64,000 nucleotides of DNA from Ciona savignyi (taxonomy: Eukaryota > Chordata > Ascidiacea > Phlebobranchia > Cionidae), in contig CH003106.1 of the NCBI GenBank assembly GCA_000149265.1, forward strand, positions 1,380,865 through 1,444,864. Reading direction: 5' to 3'. Both the position numbers and the translations under genes were made by a program. How positions within the stretch are numbered: position 1 is the stretch's first letter; each line of letters opens with the position of its first letter. Positions 1 through 12,392 of the stretch are shown in pieces. The notes below the pieces were generated by a model. It made no database searches and had not been told where the DNA came from. It was given only the letters and a program-made list of their open reading frames with translations.

Positions 1-383
1 ACACGAATTAAGAGATTTTCCAAGTCGATACCTTAATTGTATTTTATATTTTGCAAAGGCAGTGTATGCAAATAGTAGCGTAAATGATTGCAGAAGTTAT
101 CATCTGCACGACATTTTAACATGGACTTTAATTAACACAGCGCGTGTTAAATCCCCGTGATCAATTTCTTTCATCGTGTGCTTATTATAAATCGACTAAG
201 CCGAAACGAATAACACGTGACTGCTCATCCACAAATCAGAAGGCGAGGAAAGAGTGACGTAATGTCCGGAACAGTAGTCTGCAGCCCAGAGGACTGTTGT
301 TCCATTACAAAAGGCTAATCGCAAACGTCGTAACAGTCTGCCCTGTTAGCTCTTCTAATCAAGATATCAAACGAAGCGATAAA
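1..383. other. 5' flank of the alpha-tubulin gene
   Basis: No coding feature is seen. This stretch must hold the promoter and 5' untranslated region of the tubulin gene that starts at 384, because its initiator codon is immediately followed by a splice donor. An AT-rich tattataaat-like string occurs near 184-194, but I cannot show that it is a TATA box. No repeat family of the window is recognised here. Confidence 0.4.
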
Positions 384-3300
384 ATGGTAAGTAAGATTTT
401 CTATAATCTCGTGTAATTTATAATATATGTTTCTATATTTCCATGTGAGTTCTAATAGCGTAGTTTACTATAACGAATTAAAACTCAACAAAGCGGAACG
501 ATTAGGCTATAAACAATAGAGAAACTGTATAAGTTCAATTTTTTGCATTATAATGTCAACCGGCTTTTATGTGTATATCTGCTTCTCGTAAAATGAGATC
601 AACGACAGCTATTTAGTTGTTTCGTCGATCAGGATGCTTTATTCTAGTATACTAATATCAAATTACAGTGCTGGCAAGTTAAGATCGTATACGTGTATTA
701 CTTGGCCAAAGCGTACAAAAGCGCAGCAAGCAATATAAACTATATAACGCTGTAATATAATAACTGTATATAAGCTCGCGGTCATAGCGATTGCAATTGT
801 TACTTCTTGTCCGCTGCTATTACACCAGACGTATAGCAAAATAAAACTTTTAGTCTTTAGCAATCTCAGCAGTACCAAAATATTTTTTTTATTTAAACTT
901 GTATTTCACTTCTTCGTCAAGTTATTGCCAAACTTTGCCACTTTTAAAGTAGGCTAATTTAATTTGTGAATTAAAATATATACTTATATCTGTAAACTAC
1001 AGTACTTGTTTTTAAGTAGATCATTCATTGTATTACCATAAAATAACCCAACGTAGCAATCTTACGCAATACTTCGAAAAGGGCGTGAAGGTTTTTTAGG
1101 CCCCGCGACCGTACAAAGGGACGTTAAGTTTTTTTTATATAATTTTTTACCGAGATAAGCTTCGAACCCATGATGGGGACATCACTTGGACCGTTTTTGC
1201 ATATATATGAATCGGTATATGTATATCGCGCTAAACCATCGGTCACACGACCGTACAAAGGGCGTTAAATAATCTTACGCTTGCTTTGCCAGTAATAACG
1301 CTTCCTCTTACAGTCGTGTAGCCAAATGGTTAACGCGACCGATACATATACCTACTCCTTTACAAAAAAACGGTCCGAGTAACGAGCCCACCATAGATTC
1401 AAAACTTGGCTCGGTAAAAAAATAACGCTTCCTCGTTATTTCATTTACTGGAATGAAACATAAATAACCTAGAGACTATAATTATGCTTTCTAATAGTAT
1501 ATGACTATGTAAATACGACAGTTATGGTTTTTAACATATATAAAAACGTCGACGTGTAATTTCTCAGAGAGAGTGTATTTCCATTCACATTGGCCAAGCT
1601 GGAGTCCAGATCGGAAATTCGTGTTGGGAACTCTATTGCTTGGAGCATGGCATCAAACCTGATGGCTATGCTGAGAACACAACAGTTGCTAAGCCAGATT
1701 CATCAATCGGGACATTTTTCCAAACAACTGAGTCGGGTCGCCACATACCAAGGGCGATTTTTATGGACTTAGAGCCAACTGTAATCGGTAATACTTTGTA
1801 CTGTATTATTTATTTACCGAAAGGAAATGATATAGTTACATCCTGGTTCGTTGTGAGTTAAAAAATTGTAATATTTAGTCATTGCTTAGTTCCGTTACAG
1901 TATAACGAAGTAAAGGCTTTTGGGTCATTCATACTGGTGTAATTATTGTTTATCTACCATGCACACAGTACATTTAGTACACGAAGTTATTATTTTAAAA
2001 AATTGCGCTTTTTAAATACAATATCATATATTTGTAGCTCTACTGTAGCGATTCAAAGGGACTGCAGAAAGTAAAAGTAATTAAGATATGCATTTTCAGA
2101 TGAAATCAAGACGGGAAAGTACAAAACTCTTTTCCACCCTGATCAACTCATAACAGGAAAGGAAGATGCGGCAAACAACTACGCACGAGGACATTACACT
2201 GTCGGTATGTACCATACTGTGTTTTCCACTGTTTTCGGCTTTTTTTCAATATAAAATTGTTTGCGGTCTTCAGGTATCTCATATGAAAGGTTGTGGGAAG
2301 AAACAAAAACTTTCCTGTTTCGAATTCTCACAATTTTGTTATTTTATAAGGGAAGGAAAAAATCGAGCAAACCATGGACAGAATAAACAAACTGGCGGAG
2401 TCGTGTGAGGGTCTTCAAGGCTTTTTGATTTTCCACTCGTTTGGTGGTGGTACCGGGTCTGGGTTCACGTCACTTTTAATGGAAAGGCTTTCGATTGCTT
2501 TTGGACGAAAATCCAAATTGGAATTTGCAGTTTATCCAGCCCCAAAGGTAAGTTCGAGCTTCGCCCGACCGATTAGCGCGGTGAGTTAATGCGGCGCCTT
2601 TCAGCCCAAAGGTAACAGAACGAAACAGGTCCCCAGCTTCTCGGTTGTGTCCTTGGACATTGCAACGGACATTGTATAAACTGAGTAAAATGATGGGTTT
2701 TACCAATTTAAAGGAACGTTTTAATCAAATGTAACACACTGAAATAGCTTCGCTAACCCGACCGTGGGCGAAGTAATATGGCGAATCCCCCGGTGTTAAC
2801 ACCCTTCGCGTGTTTCACAGGAATAAATATAAATATTCGTATTCTATTTGATTAGGATTTTATATTGGAAGCCACCCTAAGATTGGTGAGGTAATATCAT
2901 TAATCGTCCTGCTAGATCTCAACCGCGGTAGTAGAGCCTTACAACTCAGTGTTGACAACGCACACTACTTTGGAGCATACCGACTGTGCTTTCATGGTGG
3001 ACAACGAGGCAATCTACGACATTTGCGCCAATAATCTAGGAATTGACAGGCCGAGCTATATGAACCTTAACAGGGTTGTGGCTCAGGTAAGAAATAAGTT
3101 TGTATACCAATGAATCCCTTAATAAATTGCCTCACGACAAAATCATTCTACTTAAAAAAAACTTTGATATAGTAAACATTTTTGTTACGCCATTTAAAAA
3201 AAATTATGCACCGATTCTGTAATAAGTATATTGACCGTACATGTTATAAAATCAGTAACAACGGTAAGAAAATACACATTGTATAACAGTATAAAAAGAT

Positions 3301-5267
3301 ACTTGGCTGTTAAACTTTACAATAAAACACAGTAAAGTGACTGTACATACAAAGCGTTTATGTGGGCTGATGTTCCTGTAACAAGTACCTTAAATTTACA
3401 GGTCGTTTCGTCAATAACCGCCTCATTAAGGTTTGAAGGATCTCTCAACGTTGATTTGACCGAGTTTCAAACCAACTTGGTGCCGTACCCTCGCATACAT
3501 TTCCCTCTTGCCACCTACGCGCCGATTATTACGACGGAAAAGGCCCACCATGAGCAACTGTCTGTCGCAGACATCACCAATGCTTGCTTCGAGCCAAATA
3601 ACACATTGGTCAAGTGTAATCCTCGAGAGGGGAAGTATATGGCTTGCTGTATGCTCTACAGAGGTGATGTTGTGCCGAAGGACGTCAGCTCGGCGATTGC
3701 AGCGGTAAAACAGAAACGCAATGTCCAGGTGAAATACAATTTACGTTTTAAGGTGTTGATAATTTGAACATAGTACTGTCGGAAATCTTCGGGTCACAAT
3801 TTCAACTTATAAAACAATAAACAATATAAGATTGGTACTAATTTTTACGATAAATTTACAAGTGAGCTTATATAGACAAGTGATAAGAATATAAAAAGTT
3901 GAAAAAAATATTTGTACAGTTGGTAGATTAAAAGATTCGGGAAAATATTTGTAGAGGTGAATTAATGTAAGATTGGCCAAAGGAAAGGTGCAAACGATGT
4001 ATACTCTCTTACTGTCATGGTAAATATACCTGACGGAACAGTTTATTTCTCAACAAAAAAAACTAAAAGCGTGGATACCTTTTACGTGTGTCCTCTAGAA
4101 TTCACTTTGTACGGATACTACTGAAATTAGAAGTCATTCTATTTTTTGTCTGCGCAAGCATAAAAATGCACATAAACAAGTGTTCACGCAAATGATTTTA
4201 CTACAGTTTGTCGATTGGTGTCCGACCGGATTCAAGGTTGGGATCAACTATCGAGCTCCCTCCAGAATACCGGATTCGGACATGGCGCAGCTAAGTAGAT
4301 CTCTATGCATGCTCAGCAACACAACAGCAATTGCGGCCGCTTGGGGAAGACTGAACGCCAAGTTTGATCTGATGTACGCCAAGCGGGCATTTGTTCATTG
4401 GTAAGTATAAAAGATTTCGAAACTACAATCGTTTAAATTATGAATCTAACCGCCTGGGCAGCTTAAAGATGGAGGGTTAATATTATACGCTTTCGCAACC
4501 AACGTTGTACCAGACCGAAAACTTAGATCTTCAGTCCTTTCTTGTACTTAGAGGATAAGATATTTATGGTAGATCCCATGAATTCGCTGGCTTCAGGAAA
4601 TGTCTGGCCCAAGGACACAACTGACTATAGCTAGGGACCGGTTTCGAATCTTCAACCGTTCAGATAAAAGGCGTCGCACTAAACCACCAAACTAACCGGT
4701 TGAACTACCAGAGTTACTACAACCGTACATTGCGTGAATTTCCGCACGCTCTATGTTAATTTAATTGTATTTATATATATCGTAAAATATTTTATTACAA
4801 AAAAGTGACTACTCTATTGACTACGGTCTTACTTACATATACGCCAAAGTAAAAACAAATAGATTGACTAAAGACCAGACTGTCTACAACCAACGGAATA
4901 GATTCCACAATTATATAAGCACGGTCTTTCCCGTAATTGCTTTTATTATTTTCAATAAAAAAACACGTTTGGTATAAATAAAATCTATCTTTTCGATCAG
5001 CGCCGCAACTTTTTGTAAGGTAGAATTTGCACGCATTTTGAGCGAGTTTAAATATGGGGCTGTACACAATGCTTCGGACTTTAGATCGGTAATGTCTATA
5101 TTTCAATATTGGTGATGCCTTTATAAACTTCCAGGTATGTCGGTGAGGGAATGGAGGAAGGAGAATTCTCCGAAGCTCGTGAGGATCTCGCTGCTCTCGA
5201 GAAAGATTACGAAGAAGTTGGAGCAGATTCAAGCGAACTGGAAGAGGACGAAGCTGAGGAGTACTAG
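384..5267 (+). CDS. TUBA: alpha-tubulin, divergent isotype lacking Lys40
   Basis: This encodes an alpha-tubulin, the GTP-binding subunit that pairs with beta-tubulin in microtubules. Eight exons join in phase: 384-386 (initiator ATG alone), 1568-1787, 2100-2204, 2351-2547, 2916-3086, 3402-3728, 4207-4400 and 5135-5267. They give 449 residues, close to the usual 449-452. Seen in the translation are the MREC start, the tubulin signature GGGTGSGF, the alpha-specific catalytic Glu in [16 protein letters not shown], and an acidic tail ending EEY, so a terminal tyrosine for the detyrosination cycle is kept. Unusual points are Thr instead of the acetylatable Lys at position 40, a luminal loop about one residue short, and many substitutions in normally invariant stretches (for example [14 protein letters not shown] in place of the GKEIIDLVLDRIRK-type segment). 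One intron contains a SINE. An AATAAA signal lies at 5449-5454. The family call is very secure. A specialised, for example testis or ciliary, role is only inference. Confidence 0.95.
1090..1270 (-). repeat. SINE-like family 2 copy in tubulin intron 1
   Basis: This is a reverse-strand copy of a short tRNA-like repeat. Read on the minus strand it contains taaaccatcggtc-type and gggttcgaagctt-type boxes, followed by a run of T/A. It lies near an opposite-strand copy at 1310-1428. The same box order occurs at 30210-30320, 30860-30970, 13455-13530 and 63925-64000. Confidence 0.6.
1310..1428 (+). repeat. SINE-like family 2 copy in tubulin intron 1
   Basis: It contains the family's A-box-like tggttaacgcgacc, then gatacatata, a run of A with acggtcc, and finally a B-box-like stretch ending in cttggctcggtaaaaa. 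Together with the 1090-1270 copy it forms a loose inverted pair within the first intron. A tRNA-derived origin is inferred from the box order. Confidence 0.6.
2610..2862 (+). repeat. SINE family 1 copy in a tubulin intron
   Basis: This is a degenerate copy of the main SINE of the window. It shows the body motifs ggttgtgtccttgg, gggttttaccaatttaaagg, acacactgaaatagct, ctaacccgaccgtggg and ggtgttaacaccc in the canonical order. It fills most of the intron between the exons ending at 2547 and starting at 2916. The tRNA-like head is largely missing. Confidence 0.65.
4570..4710 (-). repeat. SINE family 1 fragment in the last tubulin intron
   Basis: A reverse-strand fragment holding the tRNA-like head and the start of the body: caaggacacaac, accggtttcgaatct, aggcgtcgcactaaacc. 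It is strongly diverged from the other copies. Confidence 0.55.
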
Positions 5268-8189
5268 AAGTCTCTGTTTATTGCGTCATATTGAGCTATA
5301 CCCAGATGAAAATAACCTGACATACTTACTTATATACTCAAACTGATACACCTGTAATATCAAAGAGATGTTTTTGCACTACAAAAAAATAGATTTACAT
5401 ATCGTAAAATGTGGGATGTAAATAAGATATCTATATACTTTGTGTATGAATAAAGCAAATGGACCGTGTTTAACTCCAGCAGAAAACAAAAGTTACAGAT
5501 TTACTTCTTCCTAACCACATTTCCCTCAGCCATCGTGTATACATTTCCCCAGAGGGCTATAGATCGCCAAATTTGTTTTGTCTTATGTTTCTTGAGTTAT
5601 ATTATATTCAAGCTATGAGATTTTTAAGCCAAGAATACAAAAATCTTTTCTCATTATATATATATATATATATATATATTGCAATTTTACCCAATTCTGT
5701 GTGTTTGGTGTTCAGAGATAATCGTTAAACGCCGTCAATTTAATTCTGATGGGTCTAATTTCACATTGGTTCAGTCCGGCGTTGAATCGCTTCCACATAT
5801 ATATATTATCCCGTTCAAGGTCGATTTAATGTGGGTTTAATTCTATGTAAGAAGTATATCGTAGGGGTTAGACTTAATTTGGACAAATAGCTTGGTGCGT
5901 TAGTGCGTCTTATTTAAGCCTTAAAGCTATACGATTGAATATAATCGTTAGCTTGTCGGTTGCGTCATTGGGCTTAGCGGATAGAATAGGATATTCATGT
6001 TAATCCCTGTAAATGAGAAAACTAAAGGGGTTAACACGCGGGCAATTACCTCGCGCTCACCGTCGGGTTACCGGAGCTATTGCAGTGTGTTGAGTTTAAT
6101 TTACTAGTTCCTTCAATTTAGTAGAAACCATTAATCCACTGCGTTCGCGCAATGACCGTTAAGTGCCTTGTCCAAGATACATAAGTTAGTGCCTTGCAGT
6201 GCCTTGCGCAAAGAAAGGACCGACTAGCGAGCGACCAGTTCGGTTCTACTTAAAAACCTCTTAATCATACACAACAAACTGCAATAACTAGAGGTATAGT
6301 CTAACAGTTATACCAATGTAATAATCTTTACCTCCGCATTGGCCATTAAATATCACCATTTACGATGTGATAACTCTCCTGCGTTTTCTAATTCAAGGAG
6401 TATATATAATATTTATATATATAATATATATCACATAAGACAGAGGATTTAACCAGTGATGGGATTCAAGAGGTTCGCCTAGATTCGGTCGAACCCGTTC
6501 TTGGAACGTCGGGATAATCACCGATCCGTTTCTTGCTTTTTTGTGCGATACAAAAGAGAACCTGTTCTTAAAATTTTTAATTCCATTACTGGATTAAACC
6601 CTTTAGAGACCAAATGAATTTTAATAAATTTGTGTTTTGATTTTTTGATGACGTCATAGTTGGGTCGTCCACGCCATATTCTTTCTTATACTAAATAACT
6701 TCCAAGCTTTAAACCAAATACGCGGATGCGGATAATGACAAGTGTTGCTCCCAACCTTGCCAAGATCGGGCAGTTTTCTACATTGTCACTCAGCAAAACA
6801 CTGTACGGCGTACCATGACTCAATATTGTACCACAAGTGAAACCTACGCGACCAAAGAAATCAATTAAATCCTTAAACGGTATTTGTGATTAAAAATATC
6901 CACATACAGCCTAATAATATAGATTACTTACAATGTTAAGATTTCGTAATTACATTTTTGTTGACGTCCTAGTTAGGATGCCACACCAAAATCTTACTTA
7001 TACTAAATGCCTTCAAGCTGCAGGAGTTAAACCAAATAAGCCAATGGAAACATGGAAATAAAAAAATTAAAAAATGGTCTTAGTGACGAGCCCATCATAG
7101 ATTGGGAACTCAGCCCGAAAAACAAAAAAAACATTAATTTAATTGGTATATTAAATAGGGTATAATAAAAGAGGGTTTAGTGTGTGACGATAACGGAAAA
7201 TAATTGATGTTAGCGAAATCTATTTTTAGAATTTAGTTCCGCTTTTTTTACGAGCTATATTATGTAACCACGCGCAAACACAGTTTCGGTGCGGGTCATC
7301 CATTCTCCGTTGTTTTAATCGTATGATCCAAATGGAAAATTACAAGTAGATTACGGAAAATTACTAGTAAGGTCACGTTTACCAACAGAGATTTTAATGA
7401 TCCAGAATAAGGTGGTGTCTGCCCTTAGCACCCTGTATATAGATAAAACTGCCCACCCATAGTTACTCACCAAAAACATTCATATACTTACCACGATTAA
7501 ACGAGTTAGCTCGTCTGATCCGTAATACGAATCTATTTAAAAAGTAAAAAGTTATTTTCAACACGTTTGATGAAATGTGGTTGGAAACAAAACTGTACCA
7601 TAAGAATGCTCGAGATTGTTTATGCCCTTTTCACTTACGCCATATTATGAGGTTAAAGTCCAAGTCTATCATGGATCGGGGACATCTGATGTTAGGTAAC
7701 CCCCCCGGTTGTTCTATAGTTTGCCTATATAATATGAAAGAGATTTTGCCGTCGTTTATTAAAACACCTATTTATGGTATAGTCACTGTATTTCTGTGAG
7801 TATATATATATAAATAAGGTTTATGGCGATATTTAAAAAAAAGTGTATGCTTAAATGTATGGAATCTACTGTAATATGACTGAGTCAGAAATAGTATAAT
7901 AAATTGATTTTCCCTTGTCAAATTTAACCCTTACTTTTTAAAAGACAATATTTCGTGATTGGGATCACTAATTTATTTCTTGTGTATACTTTTGAGTGGT
8001 TGGTTGTTTATTATTGTGGATGCTGTACTTTCTCTTTGTTTAACGATACGACCATCCATTTGTAACGTTATGGAAAACTACTGCTACTAACTAAACAGGC
8101 TCGGACAACTAGATATTTTTAGTTGAACTCTAATTTTATATGACGTAACCTTGATTTTTATTATATTTTTTTTCATTATTATTTCTCGA
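5268..8189. other. intergenic, no gene seen
   Basis: This contains the tubulin 3' untranslated region (AATAAA at 5449-5454), a (TA)n microsatellite near 5657-5680, a SINE family 1 copy at 5975-6262, an AT-only stretch at 6400-6432 and a SINE family 2 fragment near 7060-7125. Open frames such as 7575-7799 have no recognisable protein features or splice context. Confidence 0.6.
5975..6262 (-). repeat. SINE family 1 copy
   Basis: A reverse-strand copy with gataggatattcatg at its tail end, then ggggttaacacgcgggcaat, gtcgggttaccggagctatt and the tRNA-like head near 6240. It carries a small internal duplication of the gtgccttg motif around 6190-6215. Confidence 0.75.
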
Positions 8190-8400
8190 AATAAAAGGGG
8201 AAAACTTAAAGAAAGGAAAGAGTGAAGGGGAAAAGACGGAAAACTTGAGACTAAAACAAATTAGGGTATTAGAGTCAATTTTAAAATTGGAGTTGGTGTT
8301 AGGGATACTTCTGGGGTTTAGATTAGTGCTTAGGGCAGGGTTATAATTAGTTCCCATAATTTTAGTGGGCAGTTTTAAGTTCCCTCTTTCCCCTTTTATT
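8190..8400. mobile_element. MITE, purine/pyrimidine-arm family (copy a)
   Basis: Terminal inverted repeats aataaaaggggaaa (left) and tttccccttttatt (right) enclose about 210 bp. The interior carries the core cttctggggtttagattag followed by gcagggtta, which recurs in other MITEs of this window with different ends. No coding capacity is present. The superfamily is not determined. Confidence 0.65.
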
Positions 8401-10694
8401 ATTGCACGAATTAAATTAAATTTTTATTGTTTTATGAATTTAGTAGTTTTACATCTAATGTTGAAAAAAAGCTGAAAATTTTCTAATTGTCCCAGTCTGC
8501 TACTAAATAAACCGGAAAAATATTTTAGAGCTATACATTTCATATTAAACCGCATTTAAAACATTTGCAAACAAAAAGTGTTATTTGCAAACAAAAAGTG
8601 TGTAGATTATTCGTAGCGTATGGTGCAATTAAACGAAATGGGCGGGATCTAAACCAGTCGGTTACAGCTTGTGTTGTTAGGCAATGAGCTTTTACTGAGC
8701 GAAAAAACTAACAATCGTTCATAAAATTTATCTACATACTGAATAGAGGTTTTACGGTTAATGTTATGGTGCAATAATGAAACATAAATGTTATGTTTAA
8801 GGCTGACGCAACTTTTATTTGCTAATAAAACGAATTATATACATGTTAATAATTGCAAGTGTAGAGTTTGCATGAACCGCTATATCAAGAGCGTAAAAAC
8901 CCAAATATTTATGGTGCAACGCATTGATTTGATAACATATAATAACATTTTTGATCATAAAGGGAAAATAGGCCAGAATATTGGCATTTTATTATATAAA
9001 ATGAATATTAAGCGTTAAATTGGTCAGCTACGTCAGGTGAAGATACGTTTTTTTGCCATCGCACTGCCATTAAAATACTAAGCAAAGTTGACAGTTATTA
9101 AAAGTATAATTTTAAATAAAAAATAAGAAAAATTAAATCTGTGTAGTTGCATAACGCGCGTTCAAAGACACTGTTGTAAAATGCAGCGTCATTATAACAG
9201 ATGGGAACTATTGACATTAGACATCTGGAATGGCCATAAAGGCTAAATTGTATGGATGAAATATATCCACGGAAAATTATAGGAAGAAAACCCACCATAG
9301 GGTGGTTGAGCTAAAATACTCAGGTTTATCCCGGGATGGGAAACATAGGTGGCGCAACAATAGATTACGCCTCGCTTGCAATAATGTTCTTTGTCTGCGT
9401 GCGCGGTGCGGTTTAGTTAACTGTAGCTATTTGACATTGTGCCCCGCTACCTTTTTTCACTCAAGGCACATTTAGAAACTTAATTAATTTGATGTTAAAA
9501 ATGTTAAAAATAAAGCAATAACCGTATCTAAGGTCTTCTCACAAGCTATATACATGTGACATTACATAAGCGAAGTGTTTGATCGCCGTTATATTCAAAT
9601 TTGCAAAAACTAAAAATTATGTTTGGCACGTTTAAGGCTGTATAGAATAATACAATATTACTAATAATATGGTATTTATGCAATGAAGTGCGCAATAGTA
9701 AGGACAATCGGTTAAGCTACCATCTTTGTGAGAGGTATCGGCTATACTGGCATCGATCATGTAGGAAAATGCGTCATAAATTAAAGAAGTTTAAAGTGCT
9801 AGACTCACCACATTCTATGTTATATCTGGCCAGACAAAAAAAAAACAATAAAAAAATTAACAATGGCCATGTAAACGCAATGATCTGTATCTAAGTTGTC
9901 AATTATTAACCCGTAGGCCTACTGTAATTTAAGTTTACATGAGTTTACAGGAAGCCATAAATAAACAGATTGTTTATTATTATTAAGTTACATCACGATA
10001 TAGCTGTTTAAATACGCATAAAATTTGTAAAAACCCACTTGTTGTTCTAAACGACAGTCTTACAGAAGAAAAACCAAGGTTTATCCCGCAAAGGGAAAAG
10101 GTGCTGGGACAAAAAATACACCTGGAGTACAATGTTTCCTTTTATTATTATTTTCAACTGCGGACAATGTATTGTTTATAAACCATTTATATTTAAACGT
10201 TGCACCAGAAGTAATTAAGGGAGCTTTGGTCGCTTGTAAATACGGTTGAATATACCGGTAAACCAAAGAGAAGAAGTTGGGGACCTACTTACTTAACCTA
10301 ACGCAATTGGGTTCGTAAATACACGCCTAAATCTTAACATGAAGAAACAGAAAATGTGTGCAAGTGCTGTGTGTTATAACTACTCCAATACAATATATAT
10401 AAACATTTTTCTTGGGATATTCGTTTGGTATTTTATACGCAATTTTGTTTATTATAATTCACACGATTAAAGAAAAACTAAATTTAGGATTCGACATCGT
10501 TGTAAAAGGTAATTTTAACAACCTAATCATGAAACGCAAATTGACAGCTAGTTAATTGTATCCTATGTGTAAACCTTTTTCCTGTGAACACCATTTTTTC
10601 TTTTTATTTACCAACCTTTTTCGTATCATCTACTAACCTTTTTCTTATGGAAATTGGGTTTGTTACATTGAAGGCGGTAAAATATTTGTAGGCA
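8401..10694. other. intergenic, no gene seen
   Basis: No gene is supported. A short direct duplication of tttgcaaacaaaaagtgt lies near 8565-8602. The stretch 9660-10060 resembles 11555-11900. The open frame at 9688-9894 lies inside that dispersed repeat and has no recognised domain. Confidence 0.55.
9660..10060 (+). repeat. dispersed repeat, copy 1 of 2
   Basis: It shares blocks with 11555-11900 in the same order: tatttatgcaat, then tatcggctata, ggcatcgat, ggaaaatgc, cattctat, and later gtaaacagatt-type sequence. It is diverged and of unknown class. It may be an old transposon remnant. Confidence 0.4.
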
Positions 10695-10904
10695 GGGGCA
10701 AAGCTTAGGGAAGAAAAAAAGGGGAGAAGGAAAGAAGGGAAACTGTACACTAAAATAAAAAATATGATATTATGGTCACTGTAAGTGCTAGGGTTAAAGC
10801 TGGCGTTGATTCTGGGGTGGAAATTGATGTTTAGGGCAGTGTTAGAATTCGTCTTAACCGTTTTAATAAGCAGTTTCCCTCCTTTCCTCTTTTTAGCGTT
10901 GCCC
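10695..10904. mobile_element. MITE, ggggcaa family (copy b)
   Basis: The left end ggggcaaagcttagg faces the right end cctctttttagcgttgccc. Subterminal arms gaagggaaactg and cagtttccctcc are inverted repeats. The interior holds ttctggggtggaaattgat and gggcagtgttagaatt, the same core as copy a. The element is about 210 bp and non-coding. Confidence 0.65.
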
Positions 10905-12158
10905 GTTAGAAGCGATAATTTGTGTTCGTCAATATGATCGACGCTTAGACCGCCATTGCTCAATGATTTCTACCGACCATCTTTGGTATGATCTGCTAGC
11001 AGCTTTAACCCACGCTACGGGTTGAATTAATCACAAAAAGAAACATTATATTTTTCTGCAGCTGTTTATTTAAAATGTTGAACTATTTTATAGCATTAAT
11101 TTAAATGTAGATCAATAATATAAGTGAGGCCTATATTATATGCTAGGAATAAATCAGATAGGATTTTTAGCTTACATTTTACTAGTGTAAGCTATTACAT
11201 TTAATTGGATAACCTTGTCGATTAAGGTAGTTTTAAACATAAAAAACCGGGTATATTATCTTACTTTGTAATAAGAGATAATGACTTATGATATTGTACC
11301 GTTTGTTCTTAAGATTTGTTTATATAGTCGCCTATCCTTTAATAAATATATTTGCCTGTCGATGAGTTAAGTGCAAGGTAATCCGTTATTTTATACATCC
11401 GAGCAATGGTTTTAGTGGTTTAAACGTATTTCGTTTGATCGCTTATTGTATTGGGCTATGTATACCCGCATTGCTCTAGCAGCTAAGTCTACAATCTAGC
11501 AGTTCTATACAAAAAATGTATTCCGAAAACAACACAAGTATAAGTGAGTAATCATGTGGTACTTATGCAATACAATGCGCAAAAGTTAGTACAATTGATT
11601 TGGATACCGCAAGAAGTATAAGTATCGGCTATACGGGCATCGATAATGTGGGAAAATGCATTATAAATCAGGAGTTTGAAAGGGGTTGGCTACAACATTC
11701 TACATAACTTCGCAATCACAACGCCAAAAAACTATTAATGATCCATATTTACCTAAAAATTAACTATAACAACGTGCTTTATAAAAGTTTTTAATTAACG
11801 CGTAACTTGTGATTTACCTATTTTAACAACAGTTAACATGTCAAAGCTAGACTTGAGTAAACAGATTACTTACACTTATTGCGCAACTTAACTGCTGTGC
11901 AAATGGTCTGTGAATACCGAGGGCATTGACCGTTTCGACATGTCTGTTATAATTGTAAGTTCGGGTGTGGGTACCCCTTCATTGTATACTTCAGTAAAAT
12001 TCGACAGGGTCGACTAAAAGGAATGCAAAGTCTTGGATCATATATTGCTATAAATAGGGCTTAAAGCGTAATTCATAAACAATTGATTGGTCTAAACTCT
12101 AAGGTGTTCAAGCTATTGTGAAATGCAAAACTACCGTATTACATTTTGCAACCCAGAT
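10905..12158. other. intergenic, no gene seen
   Basis: AT-rich spacer between two MITE copies. The only recognisable content is the second copy of a dispersed repeat at 11555-11900. Confidence 0.55.
11555..11900 (+). repeat. dispersed repeat, copy 2 of 2
   Basis: This is the partner of 9660-10060 in the same orientation, sharing tacttatgcaatac, agtatcggctatac, gggcatcgataatgtggg and cattctacat-type blocks. Confidence 0.4.
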
Positions 12159-12392
12159 GGGGCAACACTTAATGGAAGAAAAGAGGAAAGGAGGGAAGGA
12201 GGGAAACTGCTCACTAAAACTTTAAAAAACTAATATCTAACCCAGACCTAAACACTAAACTAAATCCCAGAACTAATCCTAACACCCGCCCCCAAAAAAA
12301 TAACTCTAATACTCTAATCGTTATTTTGGAGTACAGTTTCCCCTCCTTCCCCCCTTTCCTTTTTCTCTTATTCCCTCCTTTTAATTTTTTCC
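12159..12392. mobile_element. MITE, ggggcaa family (copy c)
   Basis: It starts ggggcaacacttaatgg, then an aggaaaggagggaa arm and aaactgctcactaaaac. The opposite arm is acagtttcccctccttcc. The interior core is present in reverse orientation (taacccagacctaaacact). The right tip is degenerate. Confidence 0.6.

Noticed and set aside
4795-5232. 145-residue minus-strand ORF
   Set aside because: It is antisense to the last alpha-tubulin exon and its intron; the plus-strand exon explains the coding signal.
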